Of a stretch of 64,000 bases of DNA, positions 25,661 to 34,566 are shown in pieces. The first letter of the stretch is position 1, and each line of letters opens with the position of its first letter. A program made the translations under genes and the position numbers. The stretch covers positions 5,146,001 to 5,210,000 of the forward strand of contig NZ_JACCBU010000001.1 of the NCBI RefSeq assembly GCF_013407955.1, read 5' to 3'. A model generated the notes under the pieces. It was not told the DNA's origin. It searched no databases and saw only the letters and a program-made list of their open reading frames with translations. The DNA is from Microlunatus parietis (GTDB taxonomy: Bacteria > Actinomycetota > Actinomycetes > Propionibacteriales > Propionibacteriaceae).

Positions 25661-27165
25661 TCATGATCGACCCGGCGCTGCTGGCGGCGCTTCTTGACGA
25701 CCCCGGTCCCGGGCTGGTGATCACCGGCGATTCCCTGGTACGGGAGCGGGTCTGGCAGGAGCTGGCAGCCGCACTCGCGGAACGTGGCCACCGGGTCCGG
25801 CCGGTGCCGCCCGGACTGGCCGCCGGTGACCTGGAGCCGGCCCGGCCCGGCGAGGTGATCATGGTCGCTGCGGCGGAGCTGGTCGAACTGGAGCTGGCCG
25901 TGGGCCTGGCCAGGCTTCCCGCGGTGATCTTGTCCGCCGCCGGGCTGGACGCGCTGCCGCCGGCGCTGGCCCGCCGCTGCTGCGCCGTGGTCGACCTGCC
26001 GGTGGGTACGGTTCCGCTCCGGCGGCTGCTGGACGGGACCTTGCTACCGGACGTGGTCGAGGGCGGCCCGGGAGCGCCGGTCGACCGGGACCGGATCGCG
26101 GCGACCGTGGTGGACCTGGCCGACGGCCACGGGGTTGCCGATCATGGTCTCGAGGTCGGCGCCGCGCGGCTGGCCGAGCGGATCCACCGGGCCGGTGCCG
26201 ATCCGCGGCCGATCCTCATCGAGCACGTCTTCGGGCCACGGGCCCTCACCGTGGCGCCGCCACCGCCCGAGCCCGCCGACCATGATCAGGATCACGACCA
26301 TGATCAGGATCGCGACCATGATCAGGACCGCGGCCATGATCAGGACCGCGGTCGGGACGAGTCCGGGCCGCCGCGCGGCGAAGGCACCGGATCCGACGAG
26401 AGCGAACCGCCGCCGCCCGATCCGCTGCCGCCCGCGGTGCCCAGTGCGGGCGGTCCGCCGCCGTGGGCCCGGGTCCGCCGGGCTCCCGCCGGACGCCGCG
26501 GCGCGGTGATCACCGGTGGGGCTCGGGGGCGGCCGGGCCGCGTGGTGCCGTACGGCAGGCGCGGGGCGCCGCTGGCCCTGCTGCCGACGCTGCGGGTCGC
26601 CCTGCCCTGGCAGCGGATCCGGGCCGGCGGCCGGTCCGGGCGGGTGATCATCAGGCCGGAGGATCTGCGCGGTCAGCTGCGCCGGCGCCGGGCCGGGCGG
26701 TTGACGATCATGGTCGTCGACGCGTCGGGGTCGATGGGCCGCGACGCTGTCCGTACCGCGAAGGCGATGGCCCTCGGGCTGCTCGACGTCGCGTACCAGC
26801 GGCGGGACGAGGTGGCGATCGTGCTCGCCCGGGGCAGCCGGGCGGTCCTCGGCCTGGCGCCGACCCGCAGCCGGGCCAAGGCGATGAGCTGCCTCCGGCG
26901 ACTGCCGGCCGGCGGCGGCACCCCGCTGGCCTCGGCGCTGCTGCTGGCGGTCGGGCTGGCCGAACGCTACGACCCGCCGGCCGTGGAACTGGTGATCTTC
27001 ACCGACGGCCGCGCCAACGTCGGAGTCGGCGGCGACGCCCGGGATGATGCCGCGCAGGCGGCACGCCTGGCCGCCCGCCGCTGCGGCACGGTGCGGGTGA
27101 TCCCGCCGGCCCGCCCGACTCGGCCCGACCAGGGCTGGCTGACCGAAGCACTCGCCCGTCCCTGA
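25657..27165 (+). CDS. ChlD-like VWA chelatase subunit with His/Asp repeat linker
   Basis: 502 residues. The N-terminal third resembles a degenerate AAA domain without a Walker A motif. A linker holds a HDQDHD-type repeat at about 207-235 and then a Pro/acid-rich stretch. The C-terminal VWA domain has a full MIDAS: DASGSMG at about 354, GGTPL, and FTDGRAN. ChlD bridges the ATPase ring and large subunit in metal chelatases. Overlaps the ChlI-like gene by 4 bp. Confidence 0.85.
   Translation: MIMIDPALLAALLDDPGPGLVITGDSLVRERVWQELAAALAERGHRVRPVPPGLAAGDLEPARPGEVIMVAAAELVELELAVGLARLPAVILSAAGLDALPPALARRCCAVVDLPVGTVPLRRLLDGTLLPDVVEGGPGAPVDRDRIAATVVDLADGHGVADHGLEVGAARLAERIHRAGADPRPILIEHVFGPRALTVAPPPPEPADHDQDHDHDQDRDHDQDRGHDQDRGRDESGPPRGEGTGSDESEPPPPDPLPPAVPSAGGPPPWARVRRAPAGRRGAVITGGARGRPGRVVPYGRRGAPLALLPTLRVALPWQRIRAGGRSGRVIIRPEDLRGQLRRRRAGRLTIMVVDASGSMGRDAVRTAKAMALGLLDVAYQRRDEVAIVLARGSRAVLGLAPTRSRAKAMSCLRRLPAGGGTPLASALLLAVGLAERYDPPAVELVIFTDGRANVGVGGDARDDAAQAARLAARRCGTVRVIPPARPTRPDQGWLTEALARP
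26278..26349 (+). repeat. 18-bp tandem repeat coding for HDQD(H/R)D units
   Basis: Four units of GACCATGATCAGGATCAC type run from 26278 to 26349 with one to three changes each; a decayed fifth follows. Each encodes six residues rich in His, Asp and Gln. Every unit contains TGATCA. Confidence 0.92.
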
Positions 27166-27177
27166 CCCCGCTGCTGG

Positions 27178-28065
27178 CTACGCCGTGAGCCGATCCGCTT
27201 CGGCCAGCAGCAGCTCTCCGAAGGGCTGGAAGCCGATGCTGCAGGCGTAGACGCCGCTGACGACGCGGTGGATGGTGCCCCAGTCCCAGATGGCGGCGGC
27301 GTCCACGCCGGTACGAGCAGCCAACCGCTCGGTCCGGGCCCGGAGATCATCGCCGAGGTCGGGATTGCAGCGCACGATGGTGCCGAGGTCGCACGCCGGT
27401 TCGGCCCGCAGCCCGGTCGGATCGATCAACTTGTAGCTGCCGTCGGCCGCCTGCAGCGCGTTCAGTTCGTGAACATCGCCGTGGACCAGCACCGCGGACC
27501 GATCGTCGTGGGCCAGCCGGCGGCGCTCCAGGCAGTTCAGTGCGTCCGCCACGGTGGCCGGCGAGCACGGTCGCCCCGCCTGCTCCCAGAGTCTCGGCAG
27601 CCGCTCGGCGTACTGCTCGGCCAACGTCGCACCGGTGGGCAGGTCAAGATCGGGATCGACCGGACGCCACAGGCGAACCGCGACATCGCACAGCAGCTCG
27701 TGGCGGCTGGCCGGGTCGGCCACGAGGTCGTACAGCGGAGCTCCGAGGCGCTCCATCAGCAGCGCTTGGCGGCCGGCGTCCTCGGCCCACAGCTTCGCGC
27801 AGCCCTCGCCGTCGGCCAGGCGCAACGCGATGGCCTCCGGCCCGAGGTCCTGACCCGGCACACCGATCTTGAGCACCGCCGCGGTTCCGTCGGCCCGGGT
27901 CGCCTCGACGACCAGGGCGACATGACCGCCCGCGAAGCTGCGCCCGATGGTCAGGGACCACTCCCGGGCCAGCGAGGCGACGATGCCCGGCAATTCGTCC
28001 AGCCAGGCTGCGTTGCCGTCGGCGACGACCGTCCGGCGGACCCGATCAGGTATGTCGAGGCTCAC
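27178..28065 (-). CDS. APH(6)/streptomycin 6-kinase-like phosphotransferase
   Basis: 295 residues, GTG start. The fold of the aminoglycoside/hydroxyurea kinase family is clear: an N-terminal lobe with VLKIGVPGQDLGPEAIALRL, ALLMERLG, the catalytic loop VLVHGDVHELNAL and the metal-binding KLIDPTGLRAEPACDLG. Members phosphorylate streptomycin or hydroxyurea, but chromosomal relatives often have other, unknown substrates. It lies 12 bp after the UDP-glucose dehydrogenase gene. Confidence 0.85.
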   Translation of the reverse strand: MSLDIPDRVRRTVVADGNAAWLDELPGIVASLAREWSLTIGRSFAGGHVALVVEATRADGTAAVLKIGVPGQDLGPEAIALRLADGEGCAKLWAEDAGRQALLMERLGAPLYDLVADPASRHELLCDVAVRLWRPVDPDLDLPTGATLAEQYAERLPRLWEQAGRPCSPATVADALNCLERRRLAHDDRSAVLVHGDVHELNALQAADGSYKLIDPTGLRAEPACDLGTIVRCNPDLGDDLRARTERLAARTGVDAAAIWDWGTIHRVVSGVYACSIGFQPFGELLLAEADRLTA

Positions 28066-28077
28066 CCCTCAAGGTTC

Positions 28078-29394
28078 TCAGAGGGTGGCGGCTCGGCCGA
28101 TCTGGACCAGCTTCCAACCCGCGTCGCGCCAGGTGGGGGCGTGCAGCTTGAGCCGGCCATCGATGATGATCTTGGACCTGACCAGCGGGGCCAGCTCGGC
28201 CGGGTCGAGGTAGCGGAACTCGGGCCAGGCGGTCAGGTGCAGCACGATGTCGGCGTCCCGGACCGCTTCGATCACGCTGCCGACCTGGGTGAACCCGTCC
28301 CGCGGGGCGAGGTGGGCCTGCGGGTCGTACACCTCGACGATCGCGCCGCGATCATGGAGATAGTCGGCCACGGTGAGCGAGGGGGAGTCCCGGGTGTCGT
28401 CGGTGCCCTCCTTGAAGGCGGCCCCGAGTACGGCGACCTTCTTGCCCGCGATCTCGCCGCCGAGCTGATCGATCGCCAACTCGGCCAGCTCGACCCGCTG
28501 CGCGGAGTTGATCACCTCGACACTCTTGATCAAGTCGCTCAGCACGTTCACGCCGAGCTCGTCGGCCCGTACCGCCAACGCCCTGATGTCCTTGGGGAAA
28601 CAGCCGCCGCCGAACCCGAGCCCCGGGCTCAGGTGACCGCGACCGATCCGCGCATCCAGGCCGAGCGCGTCGGCCAGCACGGTCACGTCGCCGCCGGCCA
28701 CCTGACACAGCTGCGCCATCGCGTTGATGAAGCTGATCTTGGTCGCCAGGAACGTGTTCGCCGCCTGCTTGATCAACTCCGCGGTGGCCAGATCACACGT
28801 GATCACCGGCGTCTCCTCGGACAGCGGGATCGCGTACACCTGCTTGAGCAACCGCAGCGCATGATCGGACTGCACGCCGAAGACCAGCCGGTCCGGTCGC
28901 AGCGTGTCACCGACCGCGAAGCCCTCGCGGAGGAACTCCGGCTGCCAGGCCAGCTCGATCCCGTCGCCGGCCGGAGCCAGCCGGCGGAGCCGTTCCTGCA
29001 GCGCCGGCGCGGTGCCGACCGGGACCGTCGACCGGCCGACCACCAGGGCCGGCTTGGTGAGCTTGGGCGCCAGGGCGTCGATCGTCGCGTGCAGCTGGCT
29101 CAGGTCGGCCGAGCCGTCCGGCAGCTCGGGCGTGCCGAGCGCCAGGAAGTGCACGTCGGCCCAGTCGGCGATGTCGTCGTAGTCCAGGGTGAACCGGAGC
29201 CGGCCGGACCTGGTGTGCTGCTCCAGCAGGTGTTCCAGGCCGTTCTCGAACATGTGCGGCTGGCCGGCGTTGAGTTTCTTCACCACCTCCGGCACGATGT
29301 CGACGCCGATCACCTCGTGGCCGAACTCGGCGAGCCCGGCGGCGAGCGTCGTGCCCAGATAGCCCGTCCCGATGACGCTGATCCGCAAAGTCAC
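28078..29394 (-). CDS. UDP-glucose/GDP-mannose dehydrogenase family (probably UDP-glucose 6-dehydrogenase)
   Basis: 438 residues, GTG start directly abutting the stop of the upstream acetyltransferase. The N-terminal NAD domain starts ISVIGTGYLGTTLAAGLAEFGHEVIGVD. The catalytic Cys is in GFGGGCFPKDIRAL, and the proton-relay Lys in LIKQAANTFLATKISFINAM. The C-terminal domain has AFKEGTDDTRDSPS. It oxidises UDP-glucose to UDP-glucuronate for envelope polysaccharides. No other sugar-nucleotide gene is adjacent. Confidence 0.93.
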   Translation of the reverse strand: MTLRISVIGTGYLGTTLAAGLAEFGHEVIGVDIVPEVVKKLNAGQPHMFENGLEHLLEQHTRSGRLRFTLDYDDIADWADVHFLALGTPELPDGSADLSQLHATIDALAPKLTKPALVVGRSTVPVGTAPALQERLRRLAPAGDGIELAWQPEFLREGFAVGDTLRPDRLVFGVQSDHALRLLKQVYAIPLSEETPVITCDLATAELIKQAANTFLATKISFINAMAQLCQVAGGDVTVLADALGLDARIGRGHLSPGLGFGGGCFPKDIRALAVRADELGVNVLSDLIKSVEVINSAQRVELAELAIDQLGGEIAGKKVAVLGAAFKEGTDDTRDSPSLTVADYLHDRGAIVEVYDPQAHLAPRDGFTQVGSVIEAVRDADIVLHLTAWPEFRYLDPAELAPLVRSKIIIDGRLKLHAPTWRDAGWKLVQIGRAATL

Positions 29395-30585
29395 TCAGCG
29401 AGTGTGGCACACGCGATGGAACAACAGGAGATCGTCCACCGTGCCGTCGGCGAGCACCTCGGCGGCCGGCTGGGTCCCGATCAGGACGAAGCCGGCCCGC
29501 TCCGCGACCCGCCGGGAGCCGGTGTTGCTCGCCGCGCACCGGATGAGTACCGAACGCACCGGAATCGGCAGCCCCGTCGAGTGGCCGCCCAGGAACTCGG
29601 CCACGGCCCGGACGGCGGCGGTGGTCAGCCCTCGACCCCGCGAATCCGGGTGCGCCGAGTAGCCGAGCTCGGCGCGGCCGGCGTCGGACAGCGCGACCGT
29701 GATCGTTCCGGCGGCGACGCCGACCCCTGGATCGGTGTAGCACCAGCCGAAGCCGCGGCCGGTCGTGGCGGCCTCGCGCAGCGACTCGACGAAGTCCAGC
29801 GCATCCCGCGTCGTGTACGGGTACGGCAGCCGCGGCGCGAACCGGCGGGTGCCCGGATCCGAGCAGATCTGGACCAGCCGCTGCGCGTCGTCCTCCGTGT
29901 AAGGACGCACCAGCACCGGCCGGCCGGGCCCGGCCCGGTCACCCGTCAGCACTGGATTCTCCGGCAGCCGGATCGGTTGCCGCGGATCGTCCGAGGTCAT
30001 CGTGGCGACCCAGCCGTCGACCAGCTCGCCGCGGATGTCCAGCGAGCGCCGGATCCGGCCGTCGAACCGGAACCCGGCCGACGCGGCAACCCGCCGGGAC
30101 GGCCAGTTGCCGACCCGGGCGCGCCAGCGGAGCACCCGTACGCCCAACGCGTCGAACCCGTGATCACGGACCAGGCGCACCGCGGTGCTCATCACGCCGT
30201 GGCCGCGGGCTGACGGATGCAGGCTGAAGCCGATCTCGGCGCTGCCGTCGTCGCGCAGCCCGAGATCGATCGCCCCCGCATAGCGGTGGCCGCGGCCGAG
30301 ATCGGCGTCGATCGCCCAGCCGAACCCGGTCCCGGACCGCCAGCCCGACGGGATGACCTCGAGGGCGTACTCGCGGGCTTCGGCGAGCCCGTACCCGTCG
30401 GCGGGGATCGGCACCGGGGTCCAGCGACGCGCATCCGGATCGTTGCTCTGCTCGACGATCGCCGGCAGGTCGGCCTCGGTGTGGGCTCGCAGCCGTACCC
30501 GTCCGGACGGGTCGGTCAGGATCGGGACGTCATCGGGGAAGTCGCGGCCGCGCCGGGCTCCGGCACTCGGTCGATCGGTCGCCAT
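29395..30585 (-). CDS. Two-domain GNAT acetyltransferase (RimJ/RimL type)
   Basis: 396 residues from ATG 30585; an upstream GTG at 30603 is possible. Two complete GNAT domains are fused: the first about 24-200 (acetyl-CoA loop SLHPSARGHGVMSTAVRL), the second about 215-396 (SAHPDSRGRGLTTAAVRAV). Both resemble ribosomal-protein N-acetyltransferases of the RimJ/RimL group, which may acetylate protein N-termini or small amines. The fusion suggests duplication within the gene. Confidence 0.85.
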   Translation of the reverse strand: MATDRPSAGARRGRDFPDDVPILTDPSGRVRLRAHTEADLPAIVEQSNDPDARRWTPVPIPADGYGLAEAREYALEVIPSGWRSGTGFGWAIDADLGRGHRYAGAIDLGLRDDGSAEIGFSLHPSARGHGVMSTAVRLVRDHGFDALGVRVLRWRARVGNWPSRRVAASAGFRFDGRIRRSLDIRGELVDGWVATMTSDDPRQPIRLPENPVLTGDRAGPGRPVLVRPYTEDDAQRLVQICSDPGTRRFAPRLPYPYTTRDALDFVESLREAATTGRGFGWCYTDPGVGVAAGTITVALSDAGRAELGYSAHPDSRGRGLTTAAVRAVAEFLGGHSTGLPIPVRSVLIRCAASNTGSRRVAERAGFVLIGTQPAAEVLADGTVDDLLLFHRVCHTR

Positions 30586-30714
30586 GGGCCCATCCAACAC
30601 CACTAAAGTGTGGCCGGTGATCAGCGAACACGCGCCGGATCCGGGTCTCGTCCCGGACTCCGAGGACGCTCAATCCGACGACGGGGAAAGCCACAGTACG
30701 AAGCAGGTGTGTTC

Positions 30715-32142
30715 GTGAACGACACCCTGCTGAACATCCTCGTCATCTTCGTCTTCATCATGATCGGCGGCGTCTTCGCGGCCGCCGAGATGGCCCTGGT
30801 CTCGTTGCGGGACAGCCAGGTCAAACAACTCGCCCAGCGGAGCAAGAGCGGCCGCACCGTCGCCCGGCTGAGCGAGAATCCGAACCGATTCCTGTCCGCG
30901 GTGCAGATCGGCGTCACGCTGGCCGGCTTCCTGTCCGCGGCGTTCGGCGGCGCGACGCTGGCCGACGACCTCGGCCCGGTGCTGGCCCAGGTGCTGCCGA
31001 TCTCGGAGGCCGTCGGCAGCACGATCGCCCTGGTCGTGGTGACGGTCATCATCTCTTATGTCTCGATCGTGGTCGGCGAGCTGACCGCGAAGCGGCTGGC
31101 GCTGCAGCGGGCGGAGTCGTTCGCGCTGGCCCTCGCGCCGCTGGTCGACTTCATCGCCCGGCTGGCCCGGCCGGTGATCTGGCTGCTCGGGGTGTCGACC
31201 GACGGCCTGGTCCGGCTGCTCGGCGGCGACCCGAAGGCGTCTCGTGAGGAGGTCACCGACGAGGAGATCCGGTCCCTGGTCAGCACCTCCTCGACGCTCG
31301 GCGCGGAGGAGCGGCAGATCGTCGAGGACGTCTTCGCCGCCGGCGACCGCGGACTGCGGGAGGTGATGGTGCCGCGGACCGAGGTGGACTTCCTGCCCGG
31401 CGACATGCCGGTGCACCGCGCGGTCCGGGAGACCGCCGACGCGCCGCGGTCCCGCTATCCGGTCACCGGCCAGTCGGCCGACGACATCCTCGGCTTCATC
31501 CACGTCCGGGATCTCTTCCACAGCGACCCGTCCCGCAGCACGGTGCCGGTCCGTGAACTGGTCCGGCCGGTGCTCTCGCTGCCCGAGACGGTACGGGTGC
31601 TGCACGCGCTGACCATGATGCGGCGGGAGTCGGCGCACCTGGCGATCGTCGCCGACGAGTACGGCGGCACGGCCGGCATCGTCACGATGGAGGACCTGGT
31701 CGAGGAACTCGTCGGCGACATCACCGACGAGTACGACATCGTCACCGAACGCCCGGCCGACAACGGCGGCGAGGTGATCATCGACGGGCTGACCACGCTG
31801 GACGAGTTCGCCGAGCGGTTCGCGCTGGCCCTGCCCGACGGCCCGTACGACACGGTGGCCGGGTTCGTGGTGGCCCGGCTGGGCCGGTTGGCCAAGGTCG
31901 GCGACCTGCTGGTCGAGGTGGTCGGCCCGGTCGAATCGGACGACGATGACGTGGTCCCGGTCCGGTTCGCGCTCCGCGTCGCCGAGCTGAGCGGGCGCCG
32001 CGTGACGGCGGTCGGAGTGCGCCGGCTGGAGGCGCCGGACCCGGCCGCGGAGCGCCAGCCCAGCGCCGATCCGGAGTCGAACGGGCGCGGCGGGCCGAGT
32101 GGGCGTGAGCCCGGTGCGCCGGGCCCGGCGGCGGGTGCGTAA
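30715..32142 (+). CDS. CNNM/CorC-type membrane protein with CBS domains
   Basis: 475 residues from GTG 30715; another in-frame GTG lies at 30709. An N-terminal DUF21 membrane domain (four helices, FAAAEMALVSLRDSQVKQLA, NPNRFLSAVQIGVTLAGFLS) is followed by a CBS pair (MVPRTEVDFLPGDMP, YGGTAGIVTMEDLVEELVGDI) and a C-terminal CorC/HlyC domain. The family moves or senses Mg2+/Co2+; older annotation as hemolysin is misleading. trpS follows after 2 bp. Confidence 0.93.
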   Translation: MNDTLLNILVIFVFIMIGGVFAAAEMALVSLRDSQVKQLAQRSKSGRTVARLSENPNRFLSAVQIGVTLAGFLSAAFGGATLADDLGPVLAQVLPISEAVGSTIALVVVTVIISYVSIVVGELTAKRLALQRAESFALALAPLVDFIARLARPVIWLLGVSTDGLVRLLGGDPKASREEVTDEEIRSLVSTSSTLGAEERQIVEDVFAAGDRGLREVMVPRTEVDFLPGDMPVHRAVRETADAPRSRYPVTGQSADDILGFIHVRDLFHSDPSRSTVPVRELVRPVLSLPETVRVLHALTMMRRESAHLAIVADEYGGTAGIVTMEDLVEELVGDITDEYDIVTERPADNGGEVIIDGLTTLDEFAERFALALPDGPYDTVAGFVVARLGRLAKVGDLLVEVVGPVESDDDDVVPVRFALRVAELSGRRVTAVGVRRLEAPDPAAERQPSADPESNGRGGPSGREPGAPGPAAGA

Positions 32143-32144
32143 CA

Positions 32145-33221
32145 ATGTCGCCCATGTCTGCAGACACGACGACCGCAGATCCGGCCGCGACGGCCGGCGC
32201 TCAGGGCCGGGACGACCGGACCACGAAGCCGCGGGTGCTCTCGCTGGTCCAGCCGACCGCGGCCTCGCTGCATCTCGGCAACTACCTGGGCGCGCTGCGG
32301 CAGTGGGTGCCGCTGCAAGATGATCATGACGCGTTCTACGGTGTCGCCGACCTGCACGCGCTGACCGTGGAGCAGGACCCGAAGGAGCTGCGGCAGCGCA
32401 CCCTGCGCAGCGCCGCGCAGTTGATCGCGGCCGGTGTCGATCCGGAGAAGTCGACGATCTTCATCCAGTCGCACGTGCCCGAGCACACCCAGCTGAGCTG
32501 GATCCTGGGCTGCCTGACCGGCTTCGGCCAGGCGAATCGGATGACCCAGTTCAAGGACAAGTCGGCTCGCGGGCTCGGTGATCAGGCGAGCGTCGGCCTG
32601 TTCACGTACCCGATCCTGATGGCGGCGGACATCCTGATCTACAAGGCCGATCGGGTGCCGGTCGGCGAAGATCAACGGCAGCATCTGGAGTTGACCCGGG
32701 ACCTGGCGTCGCGGTTCAACCACCGCTACGGCCGGACGTTCGTGGTGCCGGAGCCGCACATCGTCGCTTCGGTCGGCCGGATCGGCGACCTGGCCGACCC
32801 GGTCGGCAAGATGAGCAAGTCCTCGTCCTCGCCGGCCGGGATCATCGAACTGCTCGACGAGCCCAAGATCAACATCAAGAAGATCAAGTCGGCGGTGACG
32901 GATTCGGAGCGGGAGATCCGGTACGACCTGGAGGCCAAGCCGGGCGTCGCGAACCTGCTGACCATCCTGTCCGCGCTGACCGGGACGCCGATCGATGCGC
33001 TGGTGGAATCCTTTCGGGGCTTGGGATACGGAGATCTCAAGGGCGCCGTGGCCGACGTCGTGGGCGAGGTCGGCGGAGCGTACCGGGAGCGGGCGCTCGG
33101 CCTGATCGAGGAGGGCACCGAGCTCGAGGGCATTCTCGCCGCCGGCGCGGAGCGCGCCCGGTCCATCGCGGCCGCCACCGTGGCCGAGGTCTACGACAAG
33201 GTCGGCCTGCTGCCTCGCTGA
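32145..33221 (+). CDS. trpS: Tryptophanyl-tRNA synthetase
   Basis: 358 residues, class I aminoacyl-tRNA synthetase. The HIGH-like signature is SLHLGNYLGA and the KMSKS loop is VGKMSKSSSSPAG. Family sequences FGQANRMTQFKDKS, GLFTYPILMAADILIYKAD and VGEDQRQHLELTRDLA surround the tryptophan pocket. A second ATG at 32154 may be the real start, as the first ~25 residues are unlike family members. It charges tRNA-Trp in the cytosol. Confidence 0.97.
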   Translation: MSPMSADTTTADPAATAGAQGRDDRTTKPRVLSLVQPTAASLHLGNYLGALRQWVPLQDDHDAFYGVADLHALTVEQDPKELRQRTLRSAAQLIAAGVDPEKSTIFIQSHVPEHTQLSWILGCLTGFGQANRMTQFKDKSARGLGDQASVGLFTYPILMAADILIYKADRVPVGEDQRQHLELTRDLASRFNHRYGRTFVVPEPHIVASVGRIGDLADPVGKMSKSSSSPAGIIELLDEPKINIKKIKSAVTDSEREIRYDLEAKPGVANLLTILSALTGTPIDALVESFRGLGYGDLKGAVADVVGEVGGAYRERALGLIEEGTELEGILAAGAERARSIAAATVAEVYDKVGLLPR

Positions 33222-33259
33222 GGCGCCCCGCTCCCGTACCGGCATGCAAAGATCGATCC

Positions 33260-34495
33260 GTGATGAGTAGCGTCACCCGCGACCCCGACGGCTCGGGCCT
33301 GCTCACCTCGCCGGAAGTGGCCGATCTGCTGACCGCCGCGGTGGCGCACGGTGGTGGCCGGCTGGTCTCCTGGCAGCTGGACCACGTCGACGCCAACCCG
33401 CGCCGGTCGACGACGGCGACCTATACGGCGACGGTGGACTGGCCGTTCGGCCGGCGGACCGAACTGCTCGGCGCCAGCGCCCGCGCCGGCGGCCGCTCCA
33501 CCAGTGACGAGAACGCGGTGATCTTCGCCGACGGCGAGCGGGAGGTCGCGGTCTGGCTCTATCCGCGCGACCCGGAGCTGCCCGGCCTGGTCCGGGCCGC
33601 GTTCGCCGATGACGTCGCCGAGCTGCTGACCGTCCACCAGGTGCTGTCGGCGCCGGTGCTGCCGGGGCAGGTCGAACTGGAGATGATCGGTTACCGGCCG
33701 CGCCGGCGGGCCGTGCTGCGGGCGACCGTGACGACGGCGGCCGGGCCGGAGACGTTCTTCATCAAGGTGCTCCGGGAGCGGTTGTTCGAGCCGACCGTGC
33801 GGCGGCATCAACTGTTGCTGGCGGCCGGGGTGCCGGCGCCGCCGATCGCCGCCGTCACGCCGGACTTCCTGCTGGTGCTGCGGCAGTTGCCCGGCCGGCC
33901 GCTGGCCCAGGCGATCTTCGATCCGGAGCCGCCGTGCACCGCCGAGCAGTTGATCGGCGTGCTGGACGCGATGCCGGTCGAGGTGGCCGCGCTGAGCCGG
34001 CGCAATCCGTGGTCCGACGCGGTGGAGCAGTACGCGACCATGGTCGCGGCGGCGCTGCCCTCGCTGCGGCCGCGGCTGGACTGGCTGACCGAGCAGATCC
34101 GGACCGGCCTGGCCGGGATCCCGCTGGGCACCGAGCCGACCCACGGCGATTTCCACGAGGGTCAGTTGTTCGTCTCCGCCACCGGGGTCAGCGGCATCCT
34201 GGACATCGACACGATCGGCCCCGGCCGGCGCGCCGATGATCTTGCCTGCCTGCTGGCCCATCTGTCGTCCGTGCAGCGGATGAACGCCGAGCAGGCCGCC
34301 CGGGTCAGCCGGCTGATCCGGGACTGGGTGCCCGTCTTCGACACCCGGGTCGATCCGGTCGAGCTGCGGCTGCGGGCCGCCGCCGTCGCGATCTCGCTGG
34401 CCACCGGTCCGTACCGAGGTCAGGAGCCGGCCTGGGAGCACGAGACGACCATGATCATCGACGCCGCCGAACGGCTGATCCGCAGCATCGGGTGA
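33260..34495 (+). CDS. APH-family phosphotransferase of unknown substrate
   Basis: 411 residues with GTG or the adjacent ATG (33263) as start. The C-terminal half is a phosphotransferase/choline-kinase-like fold: the catalytic loop is PTHGDFHEGQLFV and the metal-binding motif GILDIDTIGPGRRADDLACLLAHL. The N-terminal ~140 residues are an extra domain (RSTTATYTATVDWPFG). Such proteins phosphorylate small hydroxylated molecules; nothing nearby identifies which. Confidence 0.78.
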   Translation: MMSSVTRDPDGSGLLTSPEVADLLTAAVAHGGGRLVSWQLDHVDANPRRSTTATYTATVDWPFGRRTELLGASARAGGRSTSDENAVIFADGEREVAVWLYPRDPELPGLVRAAFADDVAELLTVHQVLSAPVLPGQVELEMIGYRPRRRAVLRATVTTAAGPETFFIKVLRERLFEPTVRRHQLLLAAGVPAPPIAAVTPDFLLVLRQLPGRPLAQAIFDPEPPCTAEQLIGVLDAMPVEVAALSRRNPWSDAVEQYATMVAAALPSLRPRLDWLTEQIRTGLAGIPLGTEPTHGDFHEGQLFVSATGVSGILDIDTIGPGRRADDLACLLAHLSSVQRMNAEQAARVSRLIRDWVPVFDTRVDPVELRLRAAAVAISLATGPYRGQEPAWEHETTMIIDAAERLIRSIG

Positions 34496-34566
34496 CGCCG
34501 CGCTTCCGTCCGATACCGGTCAGCAATTCGCTTCCGGGGCCGGAATGATCATCGTAATCTGACCGG

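Noticed and set aside
26278..26349. CRISPR-like repeat
   Set aside because: Units are 18 bp without spacers, in frame in a protein; it is a coding tandem repeat.
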